Part shown: in pieces, positions 1-8,499 of the stretch
How positions within the stretch are numbered: the stretch's first letter is position 1
Layout of the letters: each line of letters starts with the position of its first letter
Source: DTDR01 sp964505415
GTDB lineage: Bacteria > Hydrothermota > Tepidihabitantia > Tepidihabitantales > DTDR01
DNA: 49,330 nucleotides
NCBI GenBank assembly: GCA_964505415.1
Contig: CAZDHW010000014.1
Location: forward strand, 1 to 49,330
Direction of reading: 5' to 3'
Program-made: the position numbers and the translations under genes
Notes under the pieces: generated by a model
Seen by the model: the letters and a program-made list of their open reading frames with translations, nothing else
Databases searched by the model: none
Told to the model about the DNA's origin: nothing

Positions 1-7
1 CCTAAAT

Positions 8-619
8 TTATCTTTTTAAAAAAGGAATAACAATGATTATCAATAGAATTATGGTTGCTAAAATAGCGCCAATTTTGCCTAAAAAGCAAAATATCGATAC
101 AATTAATGAAGCGAGAAAGACACCAAGGGTAATTGCCAAGAATGATAAAATTGGTTTTAGACCTAAGATGAAAGAGGCTAAGGCACCGGTCCAGGCACCA
201 GTTGTTGGTAAAGGGATACCAACAAAGATGATAAGTCCTAAGATTTCATATTTTTCAATTATTTTGCTCTTCTTTTGGGTTCTTTTAAAGAGCCAATCAA
301 AAAATTTTTTAAATAAAGGTATTTTGGTTAAAAGATTTAAAATAAATCTTAAAAGAAAAAGAATTGGCAGAATAGGCAGAAGGTTACCAATTATTGATAA
401 GATGAGACCTTTAAAATAAGGAAAACAAAAATAATTGATTGCTAAAGGTAAGGCGCCCCGTAATTCAACAATGGGTAAGGTGGCAACGATCAAAATAATT
501 AACTCTTTGGAAATTCCTTTCTTTTCTAAAGAATTGACAATTTTTTTATCCCAGCGGTTTTCGGCAAAGATATTAGAGAATAACAAAAGAAGTAATAAAA
601 TAAAGATAATTTTTCTCAC
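8..619 (-). CDS. small multidrug export family membrane protein (COG2426-like)
   Basis: A 203-residue, very hydrophobic protein with an N-terminal signal-like segment and about five further membrane spans. The family motifs visible are ELRGALPLAI near residue 53 and GIPLPTTGAWTGALAS near residue 135, which I recognise from the 'putative small multi-drug export protein' family (Pfam Sm_multidrug_ex). The transport role is only the family's assigned name; no substrate can be read from sequence. The start codon overlaps the stop of the VWA gene (ATGA), so it is the last visible gene of a four-gene operon that begins at the leaderless promoter near 4200. The stop lies at the very edge of the window. 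Confidence 0.75.
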   Translation of the reverse strand: MRKIIFILLLLLLFSNIFAENRWDKKIVNSLEKKGISKELIILIVATLPIVELRGALPLAINYFCFPYFKGLILSIIGNLLPILPILFLLRFILNLLTKIPLFKKFFDWLFKRTQKKSKIIEKYEILGLIIFVGIPLPTTGAWTGALASFILGLKPILSFLAITLGVFLASLIVSIFCFLGKIGAILATIILLIIIVIPFLKR

Positions 620-2508
620 GGTAATCCCTTTCTTTTTCTTAAATAGATATCTAAGATGTAAAGGAAAATTAATAAGAGGTAGATATAAAAGTTATTTTGG
701 AAATAGATTTTAAAATTAACCCTTTTCTTTTCCTGATTTAAAAAGGAAAAAGAGGGGATATTGGGGAAAAGATAAAAATTGCCGTTACTTATTTCACTTA
801 AATTTTTTAAAGTTAAAGTGTCTAAATAGGGTGTCTTTTCTTCGGCTATCTTGGTAAAAACTTTTATTTTGTGAAAACTTTCTTTTATTTTCTCTTTATC
901 TTTAAAAACCGATATTTTAAAAGCAATTTCCCCGGTATCCGGTGGAAAAAAACTTGTTTGGTAAAGACCGTCACTAATTTCCGAAAAGAGCTCTTTTATT
1001 TCGTATTGGGGAATTTCTAAAAGAAGATTTAAATTTTTAGCCGGTTGGCCAATCTCGTTTAAGATAGTTGTTTTGATTTTTACCTCTTCAGCTAAATTAT
1101 AAAACTCTTTTTCTAAATAAACATCAACCCGATAATTGCCTTCTTTTAAAAAAGAAATCAAAGAGAGAAAAAAGTTGTTAACTTTATTTTGTAATATTTC
1201 GTCCGGAATAAAAAACCAACGCCAGAAAGGATAAGCAGTAAAAAAGGCAATTATTTTATCAGGATAAACTGAATAAGCAAAAAGGGGAGAAGAATCTTTT
1301 TCACTTATCAATAAAGTTGAACAATTTTCTTTTGGTCTACCTTTTAAATAACCCCAAAAAGGTGGCAATTGGTTAAGAGCATCTAAAATCTCTTCCCAGA
1401 TGATATGTTCCCTTCCTTTTTCGGTTAATAAAAAAGAAACTTCTTTTTGGGTAATATTCTTTTCAATATTGATTGGCAGATATTCAGAAAAATTGTTAAA
1501 GTTGCTGTTTTTATCAGCTAAAAATAAAATTCCTTTAGCCTTAGTTATTAAATTTTTAAGGTTATTTTTTTCTTCCGAAGATAAAGCCGAAAAGTCAAAA
1601 TTGTCAAAGATAAGAACTTCGTAATTTTTTTCCTTAGGTAAAAGAATTTTTTTCTCAAAAGAAAAGAGAAATTCGGTTTGGTAATCAGTTTTATCTTCCA
1701 AAATTCTTCTTATAAATTTCAAATTGAAAGTTGGTTGGTTGGAAAGATAAAGAATTTTGGCGCTTTTCTTTTTGACCTCAATCGTAAAAAAGTATTGATT
1801 ATTTTGTTGGTCAATTTCATCAGTAAAATAAGGGATTTTTAAGGTTAAAAATTTTTTTCCTTCTTCTTGGAAAATTATTTTAAAGGAATCTTCTAAAATT
1901 ATATTCTCCGTAAGGAAATTTATTACTTTTTTTTCTAAGGGCTTTTTGTCTAAAGTCAAACTTACTTCTAAAGGACCTTTGAGGTTAATGCTTTTTATTC
2001 GAAAAACAATCTTTACACTTTCTTCGGTAAAAACAAAATTAGGATAGCTAACATCATCAATAGCAAAGTCTTTTATTTGGGGCATTCCAAAACCAACAGT
2101 AAAGATTTGGAAAGGAAGACTTTCTTTGAAAAGCAAATCGCCCTCATTATGAAGACCATCGCTTAAAAGTAAAATTATATCCGGTTTTTTTAAAAGAGAA
2201 AAATCAATCACTTTTTTTAAATTTGTTCTTTTCCCTTCGCAAGTGATATTTTTAAGGGAAGAGATTTCTTTAATTGTTTCGCTGAAAGAAAATAGTTTAG
2301 CTTTATCCAATTCTCTTTTTAAAGTTTCCAAAAAGTTTATAGCTAAGGGAAATTTTTTTTCATCAGCCATACTTAGAGAATTGTCTAAAAAGATAAAAAT
2401 CTTTTTTCTTTTAGAGAGAGTAAAATTTAAGGTGAAATTAAAAAGAATAAAAATCAAGAGGATAGTCATAATTATTCGTAAAAAAGAAAATTTATTGAAG
2501 ATACTCAT
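616..2508 (-). CDS. VWA-domain membrane protein (BatA/Aerotolerance-like)
   Basis: About 630 residues. An N-terminal membrane segment is followed by a von Willebrand A domain with the metal-site motif FLDNSLSM (DxSxS) near residue 42 and LLLSDGLHNEGD near residue 115. A long beta-rich middle part follows, with what looks like a glutamine-amidotransferase-like fold around residues 250-420. A final membrane helix (FYIYLLLIFLYILDIYL) precedes a basic tail. This layout is common for VWA membrane proteins of unknown role; binding a partner through the metal site is inference. The frame opens at a TTG at 2511, but the ATG at 2508 is the likelier start. The gene overlaps the lipoprotein gene by about 17 bases and the downstream gene by 4. 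Confidence 0.7.
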   Translation of the reverse strand: MSIFNKFSFLRIIMTILLIFILFNFTLNFTLSKRKKIFIFLDNSLSMADEKKFPLAINFLETLKRELDKAKLFSFSETIKEISSLKNITCEGKRTNLKKVIDFSLLKKPDIILLLSDGLHNEGDLLFKESLPFQIFTVGFGMPQIKDFAIDDVSYPNFVFTEESVKIVFRIKSINLKGPLEVSLTLDKKPLEKKVINFLTENIILEDSFKIIFQEEGKKFLTLKIPYFTDEIDQQNNQYFFTIEVKKKSAKILYLSNQPTFNLKFIRRILEDKTDYQTEFLFSFEKKILLPKEKNYEVLIFDNFDFSALSSEEKNNLKNLITKAKGILFLADKNSNFNNFSEYLPINIEKNITQKEVSFLLTEKGREHIIWEEILDALNQLPPFWGYLKGRPKENCSTLLISEKDSSPLFAYSVYPDKIIAFFTAYPFWRWFFIPDEILQNKVNNFFLSLISFLKEGNYRVDVYLEKEFYNLAEEVKIKTTILNEIGQPAKNLNLLLEIPQYEIKELFSEISDGLYQTSFFPPDTGEIAFKISVFKDKEKIKESFHKIKVFTKIAEEKTPYLDTLTLKNLSEISNGNFYLFPNIPSFSFLNQEKKRVNFKIYFQNNFYIYLLLIFLYILDIYLRKRKGLP

Positions 2509-3418
2509 CAAGTTTTTTGGCTTCTTTTACGGGCAAAAGGTTAATAGCTATCGTCGTATCGGTTTGCCATTCTTGCTCGGCTTCATAAGAAAAATCGGGA
2601 TAGAAATCTAAGTTAATATCTAAAAGGGCAATAAGTTGATATTTACCCTTTTTTACTTTGGTTTTAAAGTTCCCCTTTTTGGTTAAAGAAAAAGCGAGCG
2701 AATTATCATTTTTATTTTTAAAAATAAGAATTGAATTTTCCACTAGGCTTTCTTTTAAAAATACTTTTCCCGCTAAATTGATAAATTTTATTGCGGTATC
2801 AAAAATTTGAAACTTTTCTTCACCTTCGGCTAAAGGATTACCACCTAAATCTTTTAAGGTTGGCAAAATAATAAAAGAAGAAAATTCTTTTGGTGCTTCT
2901 TTAAATTTTAATGAAAGATTCTTTTTATCTTCCTGCCAAATAGTTTCGGCTATTATTGTTGAAGCTAAAAAATATAAATTATTAGTAACCAGCGGTTCAG
3001 AAAAACTTATTAATACTGCCTCTTTATTGATAGTAATATTTTGGATAAAAGGTTTTACGGTATCCGGAAGAGGATTACCTTTAAATTTTAATTTAAGATG
3101 GGAAAGGTTATTATTTAAATCGCGCGCCTCACCTTTAAGCCAGTAAGTTATTGGTTTTTGGGGATTAGTAATAATTGTTAAAAATTCTTTTTCTACAAAG
3201 AGTGAGAGGATTTTTAAGGTCTCTTTTGAAGAGAAAATGATAAACTTTTCTTTTTCAATTTGGGGAGAGAGGTTTTCATTAAATTTGATTTTTAGAGTGT
3301 AATTATTAGGAACAAAATAATCAACAATTTCCGGTGGAAAGATATCCGGATTGGGTGGTGGTAATTTTTGGGCACAGCCGAATATTAATAATAAAATGAT
3401 AAAAAAAAGTTTTTTCAT
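2492..3418 (-). CDS. Ig-like domain lipoprotein
   Basis: A 308-residue lipoprotein. The signal peptide ends in the lipobox LIFGC with the lipidated cysteine at residue 15, so it is probably membrane anchored. Two bacterial Ig-like modules are suggested by repeated openings: DIFPPEIVDYFVPNN with IKFNENLSP, and DTVKPFIQNITIN with ISFSEPL. A C-terminal beta-rich segment (residues about 210-290) resembles carboxypeptidase-regulatory-like folds (KGNFKTKVKKGKYQLIALLD). The role is unknown; a structural or binding function on the cell surface is inference. The start overlaps the DUF2520 gene by ATGA and no Shine-Dalgarno stands before it, so translational coupling is likely. Confidence 0.7.
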   Translation of the reverse strand: MKKLFFIILLLIFGCAQKLPPPNPDIFPPEIVDYFVPNNYTLKIKFNENLSPQIEKEKFIIFSSKETLKILSLFVEKEFLTIITNPQKPITYWLKGEARDLNNNLSHLKLKFKGNPLPDTVKPFIQNITINKEAVLISFSEPLVTNNLYFLASTIIAETIWQEDKKNLSLKFKEAPKEFSSFIILPTLKDLGGNPLAEGEEKFQIFDTAIKFINLAGKVFLKESLVENSILIFKNKNDNSLAFSLTKKGNFKTKVKKGKYQLIALLDINLDFYPDFSYEAEQEWQTDTTIAINLLPVKEAKKLDEYLQ

Positions 3419-4188
3419 TTTTTTTCTGCTATCTTTGCTAATTCCTTTGTTAAAATTTTATACATTTTAAGGTATTGGGGAAAGAATTTTTTCAAAAATC
3501 TTTTGTGAAGGGTAATAACCTCCTTTTCTTTTCTTACTGCTGGACCAGTGATCACCTCTTTTATCTTTTTTTCAAAAATATTCTCTATTGTGGTTTTTAC
3601 CAAAGGAAAAATTGCTTCTTTTTTGATTTTTAATTTTTTGGCAATTTGGAAAGTAAAATTAAAAAGCGGAAAAAGAAAGTTGGTGGTGGTACACATTAAA
3701 TGGTATAATGGTTTATCTTTCTTATTTAGGTAAAAATATTTATTAGAAATTTCTTTAACAATTCTTTTAGCCATCTCTTTTCCTTTTTTTGTTCCCTCAA
3801 TCGCAAAATAAGTGGTTGGCAGATATGCTATTGCCTTTTTAAAATTACCAAAAGTTTGAATAGGATGAAGAGAAAAAAGATGAATCTTTTTCTTCTTTTT
3901 TTGCCAATGGAGGATATCGGCCGGCAAAGAACCAGAAAAATGACCAAGATAAGTATTAGGTTTTAGGTATTTCTCAATTTCTAAATAGACCTTTTTAATC
4001 TCTTTATCCGGAGTAGCAACAAAAATTAAATCGCAATTTTTAGCCACTTTTAAATTATCAAAATTTTTCATTTTTTTATCGCTAATGGCAGCAATTTTAA
4101 AACCCTTCCTTTTTAAAAAAGAAACAAATACTTTACCTACCTTTCCGTAACCAATGAAGCCGATTTTTAATTTTTTAATATTTATCAA
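3415..4188 (-). CDS. Rossmann-fold and DUF2520 domain protein
   Basis: 257 residues. An N-terminal NAD(P)-binding Rossmann domain shows IGFIGYGKVGKVF (GxGxxG) at residue about 9 and a strand ending DLIFVATPDKEI. The middle has SGSLPADIL and SLHPIQTFG, typical of the Rossmann-like plus DUF2520 family related to F420-dependent NADP reductases and ketopantoate reductases. The C-terminal half is the helical DUF2520 domain. The substrate is unknown. The start is TTG at 4188: the only nearby ATG (4192) is out of frame. A TATAAT box ends 6 bases before this TTG, so the mRNA should begin at or next to the start codon. First gene of the operon. Confidence 0.75.
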   Translation of the reverse strand: MINIKKLKIGFIGYGKVGKVFVSFLKRKGFKIAAISDKKMKNFDNLKVAKNCDLIFVATPDKEIKKVYLEIEKYLKPNTYLGHFSGSLPADILHWQKKKKKIHLFSLHPIQTFGNFKKAIAYLPTTYFAIEGTKKGKEMAKRIVKEISNKYFYLNKKDKPLYHLMCTTTNFLFPLFNFTFQIAKKLKIKKEAIFPLVKTTIENIFEKKIKEVITGPAVRKEKEVITLHKRFLKKFFPQYLKMYKILTKELAKIAEKK

Positions 4189-4194
4189 TCATAA

Positions 4195-4222
4195 ATTATA
4201 TTTAAAAAAGTTAATTAGTCAA
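4195..4222 (-). promoter_or_regulatory. promoter of the DUF2520 operon (leaderless type)
   Basis: TTGACT at 4222-4217, a 16-base spacer and TATAAT at 4200-4195 on the minus strand. The -10 box ends 6 bases before the TTG start at 4188, leaving no room for an untranslated leader. It lies back to back with the subtilase promoter, with only five bases between the two -35 boxes. Confidence 0.75.
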
Positions 4223-4227
4223 ACTTA

Positions 4228-4255
4228 TTGAACTTTTTTAATTTGTTATTATAAT
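4228..4255 (+). promoter_or_regulatory. promoter of the first subtilase gene
   Basis: TTGAAC at 4228-4233, a 16-base spacer and TATAAT at 4250-4255. Transcription should begin near 4262, giving a leader of about 19 bases that contains GGAGGAGA at 4271-4278 just before the ATG at 4281. Confidence 0.75.
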
Positions 4256-4280
4256 TTTAAAAAACAAAATGGAGGAGAAG

Positions 4281-6920
4281 ATGAAGAAAGTAATTCCTTT
4301 AATTTTAATTCTTTTATTTAATTTTTTAATCGCCGATGAAACTATTCCCAATCAAGTGGTGGTGAAATTTAAAAAGGAGTTCCGCTCGCTTATTAATCCG
4401 CAACTTAAAGAAGGGATTTTTTATACCGGAATAAAAACCTGTGATAAGTTAAACGAATATTTTTTAGTAAGAAAGATTGAAGGAATAAAAGGCAGAAAAG
4501 ATGAACTTTTTTTGAAATACGGCTTTGATTTGTTGTATCTTTTTCATTATGAAAAAGAAGAAAAGGTTGGCAAAGTAATTAAGGAATATGAAAAATTGGG
4601 AATCTTTGAATATGTTTTGCCTAATCTGTTGGTACCAATGGATAAAATTGATACTTTTATTCCCAATGACCCCAGATATATCTATCAATGGCATTTGAAA
4701 AAGACTGATTGTCCAATCGCGTGGTCAATATCGCAAGGTGATACTTCAGTAGTAATTGCTATCGTTGATGATGGCATTGATTATAACCACGAAGATTTGG
4801 TTGATAATATGTGGATAAACCAGCCGGAAGATTGGAATCATAATGGTCGTTTTGACCCTTATCCTATCCCTGGTGGTGATTTAGACGGTGTTGATAATGA
4901 TGGTAATGGTTTTGTTGATGATGTCTGTGGCTATAATTTTGTTTATTCTTCTCCTGATCCTCATCCGGGAACTGATGAACATGGAACCTTATGTGCGGGA
5001 GCCGCCAGTGCGGTTACTAATAATGAAATAGGGGTTGCTTCTTTTGGTTTTAAATGTCGATTGATGGCTTTAAGATGCGGAACTGGTGGTGGAATTAATA
5101 TTTATCACGCCATTTCGGCTATCCAATATGCTGCTCAGAATGGTGCTTGGGCAATAAGTATGAGTTGGGGCGGTCCTTATTATTATCCACCTTTAGATTC
5201 CGCCATTCAGTATGCTTGGGATAGGGGGTGTGTCCTTTCGGCTTCAGCGGGAAATACTTATTCTGGCGGTGCTCCTCGCTATCCGGCTTGTTACGACCGA
5301 GTAATTGCCACTGCTGCTTCTGATCCCAATGATTACCATTCGGTCTGGGGAGGTGGTCAAGAATCAAATTATGCTCCTTGGGTTGATGTTTCTGCTCCCG
5401 GAACAAATGTCCACACTACAACTCTTAATAATGGTTATGTGGGATTTGATGGCACTTCAGCAGCTTCTCCTTGTGTTGCTGGTTTGGCTGCCCTTTTGAA
5501 AGCCGCTTTTCCTTCGCTTACTAATGCCGAATGTACAACAATGATTTTCTATTCTTGCGATACTATGCCTGATACCCTTTATCCCCGCCGTTTATTAGGA
5601 TTTGGCAGAATTAATGTCGGTAAAGCCCTTTCTATGAGAACAAAATCCGATTTGGTTTTAAGAAGATTTCGGATAAATGACCAGATGGGAAATAATAATG
5701 GTGTTCCGGAAAGGGGTGAGCCGGTTGGTCTTATTATTCAGATTAGAAATTCTAAATTTTGGCAAAATGCTACCAATGTCCGCTGTTCTTTATCCACCAG
5801 AAATCCTTATATTGAGATTATAAAACCGATTGCTACTATTTCCCAGATTCCAGCTGGTGACAGTGTTTGGTTAAGCAGTGATTCTTTTGCCTTTAGAATG
5901 CGCGATAACGCCCCCTCGCAGGCAGTTGAATTTGAAATAAAAATTACTGCTTCCCCAATGCCTTATATTGAAAAACCTTGGAAGATTAAAGTTAAGTGTG
6001 GTTTTCCGAGGATTTTGGTTGTTGATGATGATGACCGCAAAGATTATCAACGTTTTTATTTAGGAGCAATTGATTCCCTTGGTGCCTTTTATCGTTATTG
6101 GTCAATAGATACTTTGGGATTGCCACCCCAAGAGACCTTGAACCATTATCCAGTAGTTATTTGGTTTACTGGCTTAGATAGTATAAATTCTTTAACCGAA
6201 GCTGAACAGAATCTTTTAGCCAATTACTTAAATAATGGTGGCAATCTCTTTATCTCTGGTCAAAATATCGGGCAAAATATCGGGCAAACATCTTTTTACC
6301 AAAATTATCTGAAAGCAAGATATATTGGTCCTAATGCCAATACCTATTGGATAGTTGGTATTTCTGGCGATCCCATTGGCGGTGGCGATACCATAGTGGC
6401 GGCTGGTGGCGGCGGTGCCAATAATGCCCGTTCTAATGATATTATTGAACCAATAAATGGTAGTATTGCTACCCATTTTTATAAAGACCAGCCTAATAGT
6501 TATGCTGGTATAAGATATGAGGGAAATTATCGTTTAGTCTATTTTGCCTTTCCTTTTGAAGCCGTTGATTATGTGGCTACCAGATATATTCAAAGACCAG
6601 CCTTATTGAGAAGAATCCTTATTTTCTTTGGTGAAACCTTACCCTACAGTATTGAAGAAGAGATACCAATGGTTATTTCTTTAAAAAATAATTACCGAAC
6701 CTCTATCGTAAAAAGTCGTTTAACTATTTCCTTGGAAAAACCTTTTGCCGGCGAAATCTATTTGGCAGCAATTAATGGTCAAATCATAAAAAAGATTTAT
6801 CAGGGAACTTTAGAAAAACAACTAACCTTAAATCTTAACAATCTTTCTTCTGGGCTTTATTATTTAATTTTAAAAGGAAAGAAAGAGGTTAGCTATTGGA
6901 AATTATTGACCATAAAATAA
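4281..6920 (+). CDS. secreted subtilisin-like serine protease (S8) with sorting tail
   Basis: About 879 residues. An upstream ATG at 4269 overlaps the ribosome site, so I take the ATG at 4281, preceded by GGAGGAGA and giving a clean signal peptide (MKKVIPLILILLFNFLIA). A short pro-region (PNQVVVKFKKEF) precedes the S8 domain. The catalytic triad is Asp163 (IVDDGID), His234 (DEHGTLCAG) and Ser393 (GTSAASP). A Gly/Asp-rich loop between Asp and His (GGDLDGVDNDGNGFVDD) looks calcium binding. Residues about 575-790 form a second beta-rich region with IRILVVDDDD-like sequence. The end (SSGLYYLILKGKKEVSYWKLLTIK minus its first residues) matches type A sorting domains of the type IX system. Its 3' end overlaps the convergent phosphoesterase gene by 18 bases. 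GC is visibly higher than in neighbours. Confidence 0.9.
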   Translation: MKKVIPLILILLFNFLIADETIPNQVVVKFKKEFRSLINPQLKEGIFYTGIKTCDKLNEYFLVRKIEGIKGRKDELFLKYGFDLLYLFHYEKEEKVGKVIKEYEKLGIFEYVLPNLLVPMDKIDTFIPNDPRYIYQWHLKKTDCPIAWSISQGDTSVVIAIVDDGIDYNHEDLVDNMWINQPEDWNHNGRFDPYPIPGGDLDGVDNDGNGFVDDVCGYNFVYSSPDPHPGTDEHGTLCAGAASAVTNNEIGVASFGFKCRLMALRCGTGGGINIYHAISAIQYAAQNGAWAISMSWGGPYYYPPLDSAIQYAWDRGCVLSASAGNTYSGGAPRYPACYDRVIATAASDPNDYHSVWGGGQESNYAPWVDVSAPGTNVHTTTLNNGYVGFDGTSAASPCVAGLAALLKAAFPSLTNAECTTMIFYSCDTMPDTLYPRRLLGFGRINVGKALSMRTKSDLVLRRFRINDQMGNNNGVPERGEPVGLIIQIRNSKFWQNATNVRCSLSTRNPYIEIIKPIATISQIPAGDSVWLSSDSFAFRMRDNAPSQAVEFEIKITASPMPYIEKPWKIKVKCGFPRILVVDDDDRKDYQRFYLGAIDSLGAFYRYWSIDTLGLPPQETLNHYPVVIWFTGLDSINSLTEAEQNLLANYLNNGGNLFISGQNIGQNIGQTSFYQNYLKARYIGPNANTYWIVGISGDPIGGGDTIVAAGGGGANNARSNDIIEPINGSIATHFYKDQPNSYAGIRYEGNYRLVYFAFPFEAVDYVATRYIQRPALLRRILIFFGETLPYSIEEEIPMVISLKNNYRTSIVKSRLTISLEKPFAGEIYLAAINGQIIKKIYQGTLEKQLTLNLNNLSSGLYYLILKGKKEVSYWKLLTIK

Positions 6921-7631
6921 TCTTTCGGCTAATATTGGTGGTAAATTAGCTTTAATAATTTTGTCAGCAGCTTTTTTAATATTGTATTCAATTCTTCGAA
7001 TTTCAAAAATATTAGTTTTAGTATCATAGATAGCAAAACTTGCTTTTGGATTTCGGTCCCGAGGCTGACCAACACTACCCACATTAATTATATATTGGCG
7101 ATCGCTTTTTAATTCAAATTTATTTTCTTTAATAATTTCAATCCGACCGTCAGTTGTTTTGGCAACGCAAAAAGGTATGTGAGTATGACCAACCAAACAT
7201 ACCGGATAGCTAAAATAATTAAATTGAGGAATAATTTCTTCAATAGTAAAAAGATAATACCAGTCACTGGGTTCCGCCGGCGAAGAATGAACAATATGGA
7301 AGGGGTAGGATTTGTTAACCAAGAGAAAAGCATCAAGATACCATTGGGATTCTTTGGTTAAAACTTTTTGCGTCCAGAGGATAGCCTCTTTAGCGTAAGG
7401 ATTAAACTCGTCAATTGACGTCTTTTTTAAAGCTGCGTAGTCGTGATTCCCCGCGACGCCAACAATCTTTTCTTGTCTCAATAATTCAATACATTCATTG
7501 GGATTGGCACCGTAACCAACCAAATCGCCTAAAAAAATTATCTCGTTACAATCTTCTTTTTTTATTTCTTTTAAAACGACTTCTAAGGCTTCTAAATTTC
7601 CGTGGATATCAGAGATTATTCCGAATTTCAT
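6903..7631 (-). CDS. calcineurin-like metallophosphoesterase
   Basis: 242 residues of the compact YfcE/Metallophos_2 type. All metal-binding motifs are visible in order: GIISDIHGN at residue 4, GDLVGYGANP near 36, AGNHDYAA near 61, a histidine in HIVHSS near 115 and GHTHIPF near 149. The enzyme should be a cytosolic two-metal phosphodiesterase or phosphatase; the substrate is unknown. It is the last gene of the nine-gene cysS operon and its start overlaps the nusB stop by ATGA. Its 3' end runs into the convergent subtilase gene with no terminator between them. Confidence 0.85.
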   Translation of the reverse strand: MKFGIISDIHGNLEALEVVLKEIKKEDCNEIIFLGDLVGYGANPNECIELLRQEKIVGVAGNHDYAALKKTSIDEFNPYAKEAILWTQKVLTKESQWYLDAFLLVNKSYPFHIVHSSPAEPSDWYYLFTIEEIIPQFNYFSYPVCLVGHTHIPFCVAKTTDGRIEIIKENKFELKSDRQYIINVGSVGQPRDRNPKASFAIYDTKTNIFEIRRIEYNIKKAADKIIKANLPPILAERLFYGQ

Positions 7632-8041
7632 TTTTTTAAATTTTTATATATAGCATCAAGAACACCATTAATAAATCTTTTGGCTTCTTCATCAGAAAAT
7701 TCCTTGGCTAATTCAATTGCTTCGTTGATACTTACTTTCGGGGGAATATCTTCAAAATAAAGAAGTTCGCAAGTGGCAATGCGCAGGATTGCCCGGTCAA
7801 TGTAGGAAAGGCGATTAAATTCCCAATTTATTAAATGTTTTTTGATTGTTTTATCAATCGTCTTTTTATTTTCTTTTATTTTACCTATCAGTTTATCAAG
7901 AAATTCCAAATTTCTTTCGTTCAATTTTACTTTTTTTAAAACTTCTTTAACTACTTCGTCAAGAGGTATGCCAATTAAATCATTAATGTAAAGAATAGTC
8001 AAAAGAACTTTTCGAACTTTCCTTCTTTGGGGAACTGTCAA
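7628..8041 (-). CDS. nusB: transcription antitermination factor NusB
   Basis: 137 residues, the usual NusB length. The all-helical NusB signature is clear: RRKVRKVLLTILY at the N-terminus, SYIDRAILRIATCELLYF near residue 78 and KVSINEAIELAKEFSDEEAKRFINGVLDAI in the last third (split here across its motifs). NusB binds boxA RNA with NusE (S10) and supports processive transcription of rRNA operons. It directly follows ribH with a 4-base ATGA overlap, a pairing common across bacteria, which supports both assignments. Confidence 0.93.
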   Translation of the reverse strand: MTVPQRRKVRKVLLTILYINDLIGIPLDEVVKEVLKKVKLNERNLEFLDKLIGKIKENKKTIDKTIKKHLINWEFNRLSYIDRAILRIATCELLYFEDIPPKVSINEAIELAKEFSDEEAKRFINGVLDAIYKNLKK

Positions 8042-8499
8042 ATCTTTTCTTTTAGATTCGCCATTTCAATAGCGGCTAAAGCCGCCAAGAAGCCCTTATT
8101 GCCTTCTTTAGTCCCAGCCCTTTCAATTGCCTGTTCCAGAGTTTCGGCGGTGATAATACCGAAAGTCGTCGGAATTCCAGTATCAAAATAAATCTTGGCA
8201 ATTCCTTTGGTTACTTCGTTGGCAATATACTCCGAATGGGGAGTTTCGCCTCGGATAATTGCTCCTAAACAGATAATCGCATCGTAATTTCTCTTCTCGG
8301 CAATTTGACGAGCGACGCCAGGAATTTCAAAGGTCCCAAAAGTCCAATAGATATCGCAAGCTAAAGCATTGTGTCTTTCTAAGCAGTCTAAGGCACCTTT
8401 TAACAAATTTTGGGTGATAAATTCGTTAAAACGAGAGATTACAATGGCGAACTTTTTGTTTCTGGCATCTAAATAACCTTTAAATTCCTTAACTTCCAT
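8038..8499 (-). CDS. ribH: 6,7-dimethyl-8-ribityllumazine synthase
   Basis: 153 residues, normal for RibH. The motifs are IVISRFNEFITQNLLKGA near residue 19, WTFGTFEIPGVARQIA near 52 and LGAIIRGETPHSEYIANEV near 78, where the His of ETPHSEY is the known catalytic residue; TEAGTKEGNKG-like sequence (RAGTKEGNKGF) closes the active site. It condenses the ribBA-derived butanone phosphate with the pyrimidine to form the riboflavin precursor, normally as a 60-mer shell or pentamer. It overlaps ribBA by 11 bases. Genes for ribD and ribE are not in the window. Confidence 0.95.
   Translation of the reverse strand: MEVKEFKGYLDARNKKFAIVISRFNEFITQNLLKGALDCLERHNALACDIYWTFGTFEIPGVARQIAEKRNYDAIICLGAIIRGETPHSEYIANEVTKGIAKIYFDTGIPTTFGIITAETLEQAIERAGTKEGNKGFLAALAAIEMANLKEKI

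Noticed and set aside
33..713. Open frames on the plus strand at 33-419 and 435-713
   Set aside because: They lie opposite well-supported membrane-protein genes and have no family motifs or ribosome sites.
4269..4280. ATG at 4269 as start of the first subtilase
   Set aside because: It overlaps the GGAGGAGA ribosome site of the ATG at 4281, which gives the better signal peptide.
5119..5406. Minus-strand open frame within the first subtilase
   Set aside because: Shadow of the catalytic domain coding sequence; composition is unlike the other proteins and no start signals are present.
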